Position numbers and translations under genes: made by a program. Positions 19,630 to 31,639 of a stretch of 64,000 bases of DNA are shown piece after piece (within the stretch, counting starts at the first letter, position 1; every line of letters starts with the position of its first letter). The notes beneath the pieces are model-generated. The model ran no database searches, was not told the DNA's origin, and saw nothing but the letters and a program-made list of their open reading frames with translations. This DNA comes from Ceratotherium simum simum (taxonomy: Eukaryota > Chordata > Mammalia > Perissodactyla > Rhinocerotidae), in NCBI RefSeq assembly GCF_000283155.1, contig NW_004454175.1, positions 7,674,071-7,738,070 on the forward strand. Direction: 5' to 3'.

Positions 19630-20960
19630 GCGAGGTTCGGTCACGCCGTGGCTCATTGAGCCTCCCCGCCCGCAGCTCTCGGGTACTGGCGCGCGCGGGG
19701 ACTGTCTACCCCGCAGCGCCGGCATCCCGACGCGCAGAGAGTGCCCGCGGGACTCTGGGAGGCCGCAGCCGCGTAGTCAGGCCCGGAAAGGAGGCGTCCA
19801 GATGAGGCCTAGACTGAGGCGCTTTTTGTTGGAAGAGGGACTGGGCGAGAAAGTGAGGCCAGAGGACGCCGGCGACCAGAACGCTGGGAGAGAATGGACT
19901 GTAGGCGCAGCAGGGCTCAGTACAGAGGACTGTCGCCGCGGCCCCGCCCCGCCTCCTTATTTTCTTCTTCTTCTTTGGACTTTGTTTCGACGGTTGCACA
20001 CTTTTCCCCTCCCGATTCCCTAAATTCTCTCGCTCTCTGCGCCCGCTGCCCGTTAGCGGTACTCCTCCAGCTCCGGGCCCCACTGGGCGCTGCAGGCTGC
20101 TGAGCGGCACGCGAACCGCACGCGCGGGCAACAAAAGCCTCTTTCATGACTCACTGCCCTCGAGCAATGCCCCAAATCTGTCGCCCCCCGGGTCCCCGCT
20201 CGGAGCGCGCGGCGCGGGCCGGGCGGTCCCGGCCGTTACAGCGGCAGCCGGAGCGCCGGCGGGAAGGGGGACGGGAGGAGGCGTGTGGTCGGGGGTGAGG
20301 GGAGTGTCGCCTGGGCGTGGAGGATGGGGGGAAGGAGGCGTGTGGCACAGTGTGTGTGCGTAGGGGTGGAGGGATGGAGGCGTGTGGCCGGGACCTAGGG
20401 GGTGGAAAGCGTGTAGCTGGCGGGGGCAGCGGTGTCGACGCTTTCACAGGGCCAAGATAAAGAGCAGGGGCCAGGCAGGCGTCCCTGGCGGTGACCTGTT
20501 TCTCGGGGAAACAGATGCTCGCTCTTGCAAAGGGAGGCTTGCGCTCAATGAAAGAATCGAGTGTGGCCGGGGCGGCCCCACCGACCTCGAGCGGCGCCCG
20601 CGTCCTGTCCCTGCCCCTCCCGGAAGGGGGGTGTTCTGGTCTGGGCATGTTCCAGAAGCGGGAAGTGGTGGAGAACTAAGGGGCGGGAGAGATCGTAGGG
20701 CGCTGGGGCCACAAGATCCTAGAGGGGAGAGCTGTAGATCCCTCATAGGCCCCGCAGCTCAGAGACCCTTGGGAGACCGGAGGGGGTTGTTGCCAGTTCC
20801 GTCCGATCGCGAACTGGGCGCCGGGTTTGTGCCTCCGCCTCCAGGGAGGCCACTGGGCGCCTGGGTCCTGCCAGAGGCTGGAGCTGCCCGGGCTCGACAG
20901 GCAGGCGGCGGGGGAGAGCTGGGAGCAAGAGAGAAGCTATTAAAATGCCTCGCCGTCGCC
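19630..20960. promoter_or_regulatory. CpG-dense block 2.5-3.8 kb upstream of NEUROD1
   Basis: Very GC-rich with frequent CpG ('gcgcgcgggg', 'gagcgcgcggcgcgggccgggcgg', 'cacgcgcgggc') and unmethylated-island character, separate from the gene's own GC-rich region. Several long open frames on both strands are a by-product of GC richness and show no domain. An AP-1-like TGACTCA occurs at 20148-20154. It could be a distal CpG island (Polycomb-type) or a promoter for an unannotated non-coding transcript; no splice or TATA evidence fixes which. Confidence 0.55.
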
Positions 20961-21402
20961 CTGAGCGCAAAACCCGTCCTCCCCAAATCTCTTGGGCTTG
21001 CGGCATAATCTTAATTAAGATAATTGATTCATATTGCACCTGCGAGAACAGAAAAAAAATTGATTCCAACCCCCAACCCCACAAATCGCTTAGAGCTATT
21101 GGATAGAGCACAACGTGGCTGTGATTTGGGGAGTGATTTAGCGCCGGGCTTCCCCAGCCTGGCCTGCCTGGGCTCTTTTATTTATTATTTACGTCCTCTG
21201 GTCCCTCCGGGGCCTGGGTGGCTCGCCTCATTGCGCCTACAGGCCTCAGAGGGACTTAGTCTCTGATTACTAGTCAGAAGTGAGGTATTTTCCTTAAACT
21301 ATCCAAAACACGTATCAACAACGTAAAATCAACACAGCTCAGAGCATCATGGCAGGCGCGGGTCACTAATACGGCTATCCAAGGCCCTGTGCATTAGATG
21401 GG

Positions 21403-21589
21403 CTGTGTGTGAGTGTGCTTAAGTGTAAAAGTGTGTGTGAATCTGAGTGTGAGTGTGTGAGATTGTGTGAATGGGAGTGTGTATGTGAATGTATGAGCAT
21501 GTGTGATTGTTGGTATGTATGTGAATGTGTATGTGATTTGTGTCAGTGAGTGTGGGTGTGAGTTGTGAGTGTGCATAAATGAGTGTGTC
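21403..21589 (+). repeat. TG-rich imperfect microsatellite
   Basis: About 185 bp of degenerate (TG)n with GA/AA interruptions ('gtgtgtgagtgtgc', 'gtgtgtgaatctgagtgtgag'). Almost every interruption keeps the purine at odd positions, as in an old decaying TG repeat. The antisense frame yields a His/Thr-rich pseudo-protein, not a gene. Confidence 0.85.
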
Positions 21590-21944
21590 TTCGTGGGCAC
21601 TCCTGCTCTCAGATGAGGAGCGAAAACGGAGGGCGCGAGCCTGTTTCGCGAGCATTGAGGAACAGCTTGCTGTCTGAAGGGGACCGCAGGGCCAGGTAAC
21701 TGACAAGCGCCCGGTGTTTGCCAACCTTTGCCTTATCAGAAAGCAACAAGCAAACAAAAATCCCCAGTAGCTGGGCGTAGCTGCGGGTGTGGAGAGCAGA
21801 GACACCGACGGCGCCCGAGTATCCCCCGAACAATGGCTGCTGCAGGGTTCGGGGAGGAGATCCGGCAAGTTCCTAGGGCACGAGAAGCCAGGAGCCAGGT
21901 TTAGAGCCACCGGCAGCTTGTAGGAGAAATGGCTTCCTCAAGGT

Positions 21945-21965
21945 ATCAGCACCGTGGACAACTCC
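21945..21965 (+). promoter_or_regulatory. RE1/NRSE-like REST binding site upstream of NEUROD1
   Basis: The 21-bp window carries both half-sites of the canonical RE1 at the correct spacing: TCAGCACC (21946-21953), 2-nt linker, GGACA (21956-21960), then A-C-T-C-C. It differs from the consensus I recall at about five positions, two in the variable linker. REST represses neuronal genes in non-neuronal cells, and NEUROD1 is a reported REST target. The site is about 4.8 kb upstream of the TSS in repeat-free DNA. Confidence 0.7.
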
Positions 21966-24740
21966 CACTTCACTGGCCCTGAAATTCGCGGTGTTAAAGA
22001 TTCAGCCAAACCACTCCCCTTCCAGCAGCTTTCGCTTCTTCCTGTTCACTTTCTTTCGCAAAACCACTGACCACCACATCTGAACTTTTAATCAGAGAGC
22101 CCTGTAAATCTGCATTTAATTAGCCACCTTCTTTTCAGAATGGGTTTCCTGGAAAACTAGATATCCAGCTTTAGGGGAGGGGGAAGGGCTTAAACTATAA
22201 TTTGAGCTAGCGAGTCTGAAACAAAGAAATGATATATTGAATAACTTTCAGAAAGACTGGCATGGTTCTAATATTTGCACTTATTTGCCACACAGCTTCA
22301 AAACAAAAACGAACTCTTATTTGCTGTCCACAGAAATAATAAAATATCTAAAATTGTTTTTGATGTTGCTTGTTTTATGGAGCATACATTTTATTGATTA
22401 TACATCTTTTTCCATCACCATAATCCTATCAACTCTCTAGCTATTTCATATTATAAACATTTCTATTAAATTAATGGGAAATAAACCAACTAAAGTTAAA
22501 TGGCATTCTTTGCTCAGATTTGGTGAGCCACACAATTATCTAAATCAAAGTAGATTTAGAATATCACATCTTAATATACATGGCATCCAAAATATACTGG
22601 AAAAAGTCCAGTAGTGATGTGACTCTGAGAAGAGCAAGCACCTTTGTTAACTTAAACATATTAGCAACATACACTATACACCCCCGCCCCCACAGTTATT
22701 GATGTAATTTTCAAATGTCATTATTATTAGCAATCAGAATCCTTATAAAATATTATTCAGACTTTGCCGAAGTGGAAAATATAATTATTTTTGATTCAAG
22801 AATTCACTCTTAGAGTCTATCTTCTTTAAATAAAATGTTTTCTTTCCTCTTTAACAAATACATTTTCACGTATATTAAATATTGATAATTTGACCTTTTA
22901 TGTCTTTAACTAATCAAAGGGGGAAAATTCCAAATGTGGATCTCAGAGTTTGGCCCTGGTGGGTCTTTCCACTTGAGTAGGCACTGAGATTAAAGGAGTT
23001 GAACTTCCTCTTTTCACTGCTCTCTCCTTGCACTAATTGCTTATGCAAAAAATGCAGATTTGTATTAATTAGTAACTCCACTGATTAGTTCTGTGGTATT
23101 TTCACATAATAAATCATGCTGCAGACATGAATTTTGGCACACCACCCAGTCATGGCTCAGGCTGCAATACGGATTTCATATTAAAATAAAATATCTGACT
23201 AAATCTACGTTTCTGATGCAGGTACTGTGAGTAGCCACCTGCTGGGTGCACCTGCCATGGGAAATTACTTTCACTCAGTGAAAAGCCACTTTGGGGGCCC
23301 AAACAGAACAATCTGATTATGAGGTTAGGCTCTAATAATAAACAAACAAATAAATAGTTAAATACACACATACATACCTAAATAACACAATCGTGCCTAA
23401 GCTCTAGGCATTTCACAGACAGTGATGTTATAACAGAAGATCTACTGGTAATAGGACTAGATTTTAAAAACAACTTCCCAGGTGATGGATAAATACCTCA
23501 GTCTATTTTCCTCCGGTGAAATCTTTGCTCCTTCATGAGCTAGTCTGATAGTCTGAGACTCTTTCTCCATTCATACTCATTGACTTATCCTCTCACTAGG
23601 CAGGCAAGCTAGTTCTGGAAGAAAGAGAGGGACCAGAAAAGCATCGGGGGAGGAGTATGAATGCCAAGAGCCATCTCGAAGGGAATTGGCCACCCCTGTG
23701 ATCCTAGCATATGGTGAGAAGCTGTGAGGTCAGGCACCCACAGTTGCCTGATGTGAGACAAACTCTCCTCTCCCCATTGGTAACTATATGAGCCTTTACA
23801 CAACTCCTTTTCTTTTCCTTGAATACTATTTAATTGGATGAGACAGATTACAGCCAATGTTGCCAAGATTATAAATTAGACCCAGGTGTCTTCTGTGCCC
23901 CCCACCAACCCTTTACATGCCCCTGTTTTCTTGCCGCCCGTGACACCTTTCCAAGTCCCCTCAGGTGCTCTCAGCACGTTTACGCTCTTTCTAGTCCATG
24001 CCTACTGTTGAAAGGAATCTTCAAGTTCATACATATTAAGAGGTTAAAAGAGAGAGAGAGAGAAAGATGATGCTTAATCTGATGCCCCTACCTGGAATGC
24101 TTGCAAAGTCAGGGCACAAAGAAAAAGGAATGAGTACTTAATACTGACATTTAGAGACCAATAAAGGCTAAGGGAGGTATATTTTGGATGGAGGCTGGGG
24201 CACCATGCTCTGCTGCAGTTGTACTATGCAGGTTGCCATCTCCCTGCCTACCTTCAAGACTGGTCCTGAGGCAGTGGTGTATGTGGCGAAGGGGAGAGGA
24301 GGGTGCAGCCTCTAGAGAGGCTCTCTCTCTAGCCATCATTTACTGAACATTTCAGATGCTTTGATGGTGAAAGGAAAAGGTCATGCATTTTGTGGTCTTT
24401 TTATCTATTTAGCTTAGATGTGGAGAACTTTTTTCGAGGAACTAAAAAAAAAGTCGGGAGAGGAGATATAATTTAAAAGCAGCCCTTTACTAAGTCAAAT
24501 ATGATTTTTTTCCTACTTCTAATTCAATCCTGGATCCCACTTCATTCGGCTTGACATGGACAAGATTGATCATCTCGGATGGGAAAAAAAATCCTGTATT
24601 TTCATGTTGGTCCACAGTGCTGGGGTGTAGAGGCTACGCAGAGAGCTCCGGTCAGGCATAAGCAGAGGATCCAAAGCTGCTTCAGTTTATCTTTGGAGAG
24701 CTTGTCTCTGCATTCCCCTCCTTTCAGAAACCACCTGCTT
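21966..24740. other. Repeat-poor non-coding sequence
   Basis: No recognised gene. 22.2-23.1 kb is AT-rich with homeodomain-type TAAT cores ('taattagtaactccactgattag', 'catttaattagcc'). A short (AG)n run sits at 24050-24063. No clear transposon identified. Confidence 0.4.
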
Positions 24741-24744
24741 CACT

Positions 24745-25440
24745 GAGTAATAAATATATTCAGCAAATCTGTATTGAGCGACACTATGTGCCAGGGGTTA
24801 TGATGGTAGGTGCTAGGTGTACAGGAGTAAATAGAAACAGACATTCGTCTCTGCTTTCTCAAAGCTTCCTATTGATAAAAGAGATAGACTTTAGTAGGAT
24901 TCACTCACAAGTGAGTGTGCACCCATCTGACTTGAGATAAGGACAGGAAAGGAAAACAAATCCCACCAGTCCCTAAAAAGCGAGGACAAACCTGGCAAAG
25001 CCTGGTGTGGGAGGGCTCCCAAGGTAAGTGGAGCTCTAAGGTAATGAGAAGGGAGTTACCCAGGGAAAGGGGCTTGCCTGGGGAGTCCTCTAGGCAGTGA
25101 GAAGAACATATGTAAAGGGCATGAGGCAAGAGGAGCTTGGGAAGTTTGAGAACCTGAAAAACATCCAGCATAGCACTAAGACAAGGAGGGATAATGGTAA
25201 GAGGTGATGTAGCAAAAAGGAAGACAGGACCCAGAAACTGCTTCCCGTTGAAGAGCTTTGAGCTAGCTCTTAGAAGGAGAGTGAACAAGACTTGAGTAAG
25301 ATTTATATTTTTAGAAGATCATTTTAACTACCATATAGAAATCTGATTGCAGAGCGAGTGAGTTGGGTAAAGGGAGGCTGTTGCAGTTTTCCCAGCAAGA
25401 GATGATGCTACTTAGAATACGCTGGTTGCAGGGGAGATGA
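24745..25440 (+). repeat. Ancient interspersed repeat, copy 2 of the five-copy family
   Basis: Shares 'actatgtgccagggg', 'aggtgctaggtgtacagg', 'agaagatcattttaactaccatatagaa' and 'ggaggctgttgcagttttcccagcaagagatgatg' with the copies at 45-46 kb. Same orientation. Family not named. Confidence 0.55.
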
Positions 25441-25647
25441 ACAAAGCTAGAGAACATATTTCAAGAGCTTTAGAAAGATTACCCTGAAACCACAGCCTAG
25501 TTTCACATAAATGTGAATGTTAGTGGTTTCCTCAGAAGTAGCATGCTGAATTTAAGTTAAATCAACAATGACTTGTTAACCCATAACAAAACTACAATCT
25601 ACAAACATTGCCTACTTCGCAACACAGGTAATATAATAACAACAGCA

Positions 25648-25848
25648 CACCTTTACTGAGCACTTAAGACATTCCAGGTGCACTCAAGTAACAATTATGA
25701 TTATTCTCATTTGACACGTGAGGGAAATTAGGTTTCTGCAGATCAAGTCATATGCCCAATGTCACCCAGCTAATTAGTGGCAGAACTGGGACTCAAGCTC
25801 AGATCTACTTAACTCCAAAGCTTGTGTCTTTTAATTACTATGTCATAC
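25648..25848 (-). repeat. MIR SINE, minus strand
   Basis: Plus-strand text reads MIR backwards: 'actgagcacttaagacattccaggtgc', 'attctcatttgacacgtgaggg', 'cccaatgtcacccagctaattagtggcagaactgggactcaag'. Confidence 0.85.
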
Positions 25849-27225
25849 CAGAGAAAGGATATGACCCAGATTTATCTCTAAATTATGTTTTATAAAAATA
25901 TACTTTAATTTTTCAAAGAAATAGTTTTAAGCTTGATGTTTAGTGGTTCAATTATTCTAAAAATAACATTAATAAATACAGCTGTAATATAAATTGCTGA
26001 GTATTTCTGGAAATAAGAATGAGGGATGGTAACCAATAATTTAGTCAGTTACAACCATCAAAGGTTTGTAGTGAACTATTTTAATTGATGACAATTGATC
26101 ACGTTGGAGGAAATCATGTTGATAAATTATTCTACATCACAGGAGTAACCTTTCTCATAAAAAGCTCATTACTCAAGAATTACACTAAAATTTGTTGTTG
26201 ACATGTTCAAATTGTTTTGGCTCTAAACATATCTAGTTCAAAATAAGTAATCCTTATTTAGCATGCCCCTACTTTAGCCTTTAATAAACAATTGAAGGTT
26301 TTTGTTTTCATCTTGAAAGACTGTCTTATTTAATTACAACTCAGCTCTTGTTCCTTGGCATATTTGTTGCCTAAACACCCTCAAATGAGTGTACTTTCAC
26401 GTGGAGATGGGAGAGGGCAGAGGGAAAGGCTACAACTGGTATCTCTTATTAATATAATTAATGTATTGCTGATCTTCTTAGCTTCTAAACATGGGAAGTT
26501 TTCAACAGTCAATAGTACACGTGTTTCAATTTGGGTAGTTAACAAGCAGATAGATCAAATGTATAATTTAAAAGCAGAAAAATAAAGTTCACCTTTCCTT
26601 CTTTGAAGAAAGTCATTGTCAGTTTTATGGAAAACATGTTGTAAAAGTTGTCTTTTTCAGAAAACGTGCTGGATGTGGTCTTCAGGGTTATATTTTTACA
26701 TTAAATGCCGGTACTTCTTAGTTCTACATATACATATATACCCACAATATCCTCCATCCACTCTCCTCTCCACACACGTGTGTGTGTGTTATCATGGAGT
26801 CTTTTTCCCATTTAGCCCCGATCTGGTCAGTAAAGCCTTGCCTTCCCTCAATTCATGTATAACTTTTCTAGTTATTCTTGAATGTTTGAATAAATCACCA
26901 GTTTAGGAAAAGTTTTGCCTAATTACGGTACATAGTATATGAACAATTTTTTTTACATTCATAACTGAACTGACAAATAATCTTATTTCTGTTTTCAATG
27001 CAATAGAATTCTTTTATTGGCAATAACCAGATATGTTACAGGAATATTTTTCTATTTGAAGATATAAATCTGTTTATAAATATTTTAAATGAGTTTTAAC
27101 AATTAGATTTTGACAGTTGTGGCTGCTGTAATTTCTTATTTTTTGTTATATGAGTATCTACAAACCACTGCATGTAATCAAACATCAATATTAGTACACA
27201 GGGAAGAGAGTTGTATAAACTATTA
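25849..27225. other. Unassigned AT-rich sequence
   Basis: No gene or clear repeat. A CACGTG-centred (CA)/(TG) palindrome-like tract 'acacacgtgtgtgtgtg' occurs at 26771-26789. 'aaactgttttggggtgt'-like LTR sequence begins only after 27225. Confidence 0.35.
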
Positions 27226-27227
27226 AT

Positions 27228-27422
27228 TTTGAAGCAATGTGGTCTGAACTGTACCAGGGACCGTGAAAACAGAGAGGAGGGCTACCTGAGAATCCTGACA
27301 AATGCAGCCCAGATCAGCCAAACCATTCAGCTGACCCCTAGATACATGAGAAATAGTAAATGTTTGTTGCTTTAATCCACTGTTTTGGGGTGTTTTCCCA
27401 TGCAACAATAGCCAAATGATAC
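27228..27422 (+). mobile_element. LTR 3' end fragment (MaLR/ERVL-type)
   Basis: 'ccagatcagccaaaccattcagctgaccc', 'gtaaatgtttgttgctttaatccactgttttggggtg' and '...gcaacaatagccaaatgatac' are typical of the R/U5 end of MLT-type LTRs in sense orientation. Confidence 0.5.
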
Positions 27423-27564
27423 GCTACTATGAAAAAATTCATTTTTTCCAGATTGCTTAGGGATTTGGATATTTTGATTAAACAAAAGATATCTGTTCAA
27501 GTGAGACTTTCCATCAATATCTCATCAAGTGTTTCAAGAATTTTAAAACTAACTACACCTCATG

Positions 27565-27757
27565 GTAAACTATAAACTAGTATTTATGTGTTAGGGATTG
27601 TGCTAAATGATATAGAAAAGTTATACCATTTGATCCTTAAAACAGCTCTATGAATAGGTATTATTATTTCCCTTATTAATAACATTCTTTAGATGAGGAA
27701 ACAGAAGTTAAATAACTTGTTCAAAGTTACACATCTAGAAAGGGGTAGAGCTCTTTT
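27565..27757 (-). repeat. MIR SINE, minus strand
   Basis: 'ttgatccttaaaacagctctatgaataggtattattatt' and 'gatgaggaaacagaagttaaataacttgttcaaagttacacatct' match reverse MIR landmarks in order. Confidence 0.8.
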
Positions 27758-28870
27758 ACTTTTTACTTTTACTTTCATTCAGATTACTTGACTCCCAATT
27801 TAATTAAGAACGAAGAATAGCTAATATTTTGGGAATCTTTGTGGCCCACCATGTTCTGGGTCCACTTTCCTTTCAGCGTTATGATCCTCTCAATTCTGAT
27901 ATTTACTCTTTCAGCCAGCCGAGCACAATCATACAAAATACCTGTTGCACTTTCCACCTGCATCAGATACTATGGATTCGTTCACTCAGCACCCAATCTA
28001 AGTCCCTTCTTGCATGCTTTTCTAGAGTGAAGAGGCTTGAAAGCTACCAAAATGGAGTAAATTAAAAATGTTTCCTATACTCCCTAATTGTGATATGTTT
28101 TGCTAATCAGATGCATTAGGCTTTGATTTAGAACCAAGTTACACAGGAGAGTCAGTGGATGGGGGATTTATCTGGCTGTCACAAATTCTGGTGCAAGGCA
28201 CTGAAGCCAGCAGACGTGGTGGTGGCTTTCTGATTTGCCAGCTTTCTGACTCTAGAGAGGCAGTAGTTTTCCTAATAGCCTATTTCTGTGATATAGTTTT
28301 GGATATTACACTTGGACTCTCAGGCAAGAGTCTGTTTCTTCAGGCCTCTTAACATTTCTGTGAATTATCTATACCCATCATGAAATCCATCTGTATGAAT
28401 TCCAGATAGAGTTGCTTATACTGTCTGTAATTAAGAACACTTTCCTGTTTAGTAATTGGTAGCAGAAGGATTTATGGCAACAGAACATTAAGAAGATGGG
28501 AATATATGATCAGTTTATTTTTTACAAAAATATATGATTGGTTTAAAGCTATTAAAGGAGGAGATGACCGTAATCCACGGCACCCAGTAATGAATTAGTT
28601 GATTAACTTATCACCTGTGGTCACCTGGAACGAAGTGCCACACTGAGTGGCTGCTGCAATGGACCATTTTGGGAGCACAGGAAAATAAGGGATGTAGAGG
28701 GAGCCGTCTGCCATTAACTACACTGAGTAACTTCAAGAAAGAACATGTCTTACTCAAGACACAGTCAAAAAGCTAAGGAATTTCTGATTTCTCTACAAGA
28801 AACTCTGATCACTTGTAACTACAGAACTTATATAGCTAGATATCAAATAGAAGTCGCTGAATTGTAAGGT
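27758..28870. other. Unassigned, partly LTR-like
   Basis: No coding gene. 28150-28370 ('ggtggtggctttctgatttgccagctttctgactctagagagg ... gccatcttaacatttctgtg'-type text) resembles an old LTR. The remaining sequence is AT-rich and unassigned. Confidence 0.3.
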
Positions 28871-28874
28871 AGGG

Positions 28875-29060
28875 CAGTAGTGCTCAAAATGTGGTCCCTG
28901 GATCAGTGGCATCAGTAACAACTGGGAGCTTGTTGGAAAAGGAAATTCTTGGACTTCATTCTAGAGCTACTAAAATGAAACTCTGCTGGTGGAGCCCAGA
29001 AACCAAGGGTTTAAGAAACCCTCCATGTGATTCTGATGCATGCTAATGTTTGAGAACTAA
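28875..29060 (+). mobile_element. MER5A-type hAT-Charlie non-autonomous DNA transposon
   Basis: Near full length: 'cagtagtgctcaaaatgtggtccctgg', 'catcagtaacaactgggagcttgttgg', 'ggtggagcccag', 'cctccatgtgattctgatgcatgctaatgtttgagaac'. The order matches the MER5A consensus from end to end. Confidence 0.85.
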
Positions 29061-29645
29061 AGGTTCCCGATACTCCACCATAACCACCTGCAGATCTCTT
29101 TTGAAAAGGAGCAAAAACTGAGATTTGTAATGGCAACATTTGGGAGGATTTAGATGGCTCCAACTACTCTGAATACTCAAACTACACCGAGAGCCTCCTT
29201 GTCCGACTTATGGCACCTCCTCCTGCCATATCCAGAGAAGCTGGCCTGGGTGTGCTCAAAGGCTTGCCTGAAGTACTCAACTTACAAGAGAATGGAAATT
29301 CTCTTCACGCCCTACTCCTCCCACTTCTCATTGCCTCCAGCCTATGACTGGTGTCAGACCCCAGCAGGGCTCAGGTGAGACAAGAGCAATGGTACATTCA
29401 GGAGAAGGCTAGTAAATAATTGCAAGTTTCATTCATTATTTCCCTAAACGAGGGGCAAATGTGTGGGAATAGATTCTGAACATACTATTTTAGAGAGGAT
29501 AGATTAATTTAAGTCAGGCTGAATTTATGGATACTGCTGTAATTATCAATAATTCTGGATTCAAAGTGCTGCTGAAGCCCCTGGGAATAGTTCTCACTGT
29601 TTGCTCAGAGGTTGACAAAAAATGTACACTCAAAAATGATCTACA
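29061..29645. other. Unassigned sequence
   Basis: No gene or repeat recognised. The 74-codon frame at 29154-29378 has no recognisable domain. Confidence 0.35.
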
Positions 29646-29925
29646 CGGGGCTGGCCCAGTGGTGAAGCGGTTAAGTTCGCGTGTTCTGCTTCGGTGGCCC
29701 AGGGTTTACCAGCTCAGATCCTGGGCACGGACCTACTCACTGCTCATCAAGCCATGCTGAGTCGGCGTCCCACATAGAAGAGCTACAACTCTACAACTAT
29801 GATACACAACTATGTACTGGGGCTTTGGGAAATAAAAAGGGGAAAAAAAGAGGAAGATTGGCAACAGATGTTAGCTCAGGGCCAATCTTCCTCAAAAAAA
29901 AAAAAACAAAAACAAAAAAAAGAAA
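29646..29925 (+). mobile_element. ERE SINE, plus strand, with A-rich tail
   Basis: Head 'ggggctggcccagtggtgaagcggttaag' (A box), B-box-like 'agctcagatcc', body 'atgatacacaactatgtactggggctttggg', tail 'gaggaagattggcaacagatgttagctcaggg' and poly-A. A 3-bp change in the head suggests an older copy. Confidence 0.9.
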
Positions 29926-29929
29926 AAGC

Positions 29930-31009
29930 AATCTAAAGTTTTAAGCAGGAAAGGTTAGAGTGAATTCATTGCGTGCAACCTTTTTCTTCACCTCTTAACT
30001 ATGCCTAAATATGACTAACACATGTACATTGCTTTAGGACCAATAGTATCTTTTAAAAATCCCCTCTTTAGGCTGGGAAGGAAGAAAGGTGATGTTACTA
30101 CTGAACTGGGATCCCTGATAGCAATTGTGATCATGGGTTTCTAGAGTGACAGGCCATGCAGCATCGTAAAGAATCAGAGGCAATGTGGGATTTTTACCAC
30201 AATGTGCAGCAGAGCTGGAGTGATGATTGGGGTGATTTAAAAAAGAAATCTGTGGTAGTATCTTAACCTTTCATGGGATCCCTAGGAATGAATTACATTG
30301 GAATAATAATAATAATATATGAATGATAAAACCCAATAGAGGCCTGTCACAAGTCACCATGACATCATCATGGCCACTCACCCAATTCCCGGATTGAGTC
30401 TATCCCCAAACCCACAGGTCTTTGAATGTAGAGGAAGCTAGCCAATCTTGAAGAAAGGTCTTGCAATATCATTACAAGTACATCTCATAAATCTTTCTCT
30501 CAGCCTTCCCCCAAAGTATCTTTAACTATTTACCAAGGTAACTGGGTAATTGAAAAAGGGAAATAGCTGGATCTTTCAGGGATTATCTGAAGTACCACGG
30601 TCCAGGATGTCACTATGATCTACCCAGCAGAATGGGGACATATGAAGGTGAGATGACAAATGAGTTTTGGGGCCCTAATTCTGCTACATGGTACCAGTAG
30701 GTGTGCAAACCCACGCTGTGGGTATTTCCACATTTCCTGCATATAGAGATGACTGAATATCCAGGTTGGCTCCCTGACCCAAATGAGGATTATTATGCAG
30801 CAAAGGGCCAAAGACAACATCTTGAGCTCCCTGTCCTCACCCAAAGTACAGCTGCACACTGGGGGAATTGCAGAGACTAGTCCAGCATTGCAGATTTGAA
30901 AGTTGTAAGGTGATGCAACAGTGGCTACTGGTTGTCCCCCAATGGCTGTGCTCCCCTTTTCTCTCGTGAAGTAATATCTCCAAATTTTAGCTAGGAAAAT
31001 AGCCACTCA
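29930..31009. other. Unassigned, possibly ERV-derived
   Basis: Sequence such as 'ttgagtctatccccaaacccacaggtctttgaatgtagaggaagc' (30390-30440) has the feel of ERVL internal sequence, and LTR and pol fragments follow at 31.0-31.9 kb. No intact frame; assignment weak. Confidence 0.3.
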
Positions 31010-31375
31010 TAAAAAAAGTCTACATTTTCCTGCCATATTGTAGCTATATATGGCAACGCGACTAAGTTTCGGCCAATGGGATGTGAATGAGAGTGATGAG
31101 AGCAATTTCTAGATCTTGCCATTATAATGAAGTGATGTGTCTACCTCTTTTCCTTTTCCCCTTTGTGCCAGCTGGAATACAGACCAAGGCACCACCCTAG
31201 CGACAGTGTGAGAACAAGCCAGAAGGAATTGGTCACTGGTAGTACCACCAACCCACTATAGTCTGCTCACACAAGGACTTTCATTTAGTGAGAAATAAAT
31301 TTTCATCTTGTTTATGCCTGTATCACTCTGGATCTCTTTCCAGCAAATGAACCCATCTGCTAACAAATGTAGGTA
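31010..31375 (+). mobile_element. LTR-like element, 3' part
   Basis: Ends with an LTR-style polyadenylation region: AATAAA at 31293-31298 in 'gagaaataaattttcatcttgttt', then 'gatctctttccagcaaa'. Upstream text ('ttgccattataatgaagtgatgtg') is non-coding. Adjacent pol-like sequence at 31.64 kb suggests an ERVL association. Confidence 0.4.
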
Positions 31376-31639
31376 GTGATTCCTGTCATATTCTCATTAA
31401 AAAAAATAAAACACTTTCTTTGGTTTGTGTAGATGACAGATGGGTTTGGAGAACGTCAGCGGATTACTGTAAATTTAAATGTGACGATTTTAAACGCAGG
31501 TGCGATTTCACATGATCTCCTTAGTTGAGTAAGTCAACACAGTCCTAATACCTGGTATTCAGCTATTGTTCTACAAACGTTTTTTTTTTTCTTTATTCCA
31601 ATAAGCAGAGAGCACAAGAAGCAGCTTGCTTTGACACAT

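Noticed and set aside
20151..21008. Long open frames on both strands in the CpG-dense block (up to 208 codons)
   Set aside because: GC-rich sequence rarely forms stop codons; translations are Arg/Pro/Gly-rich low-complexity with no domain.
21394..21910. His/Thr-rich antisense ORFs
   Set aside because: Artefacts of the TG-rich microsatellite.
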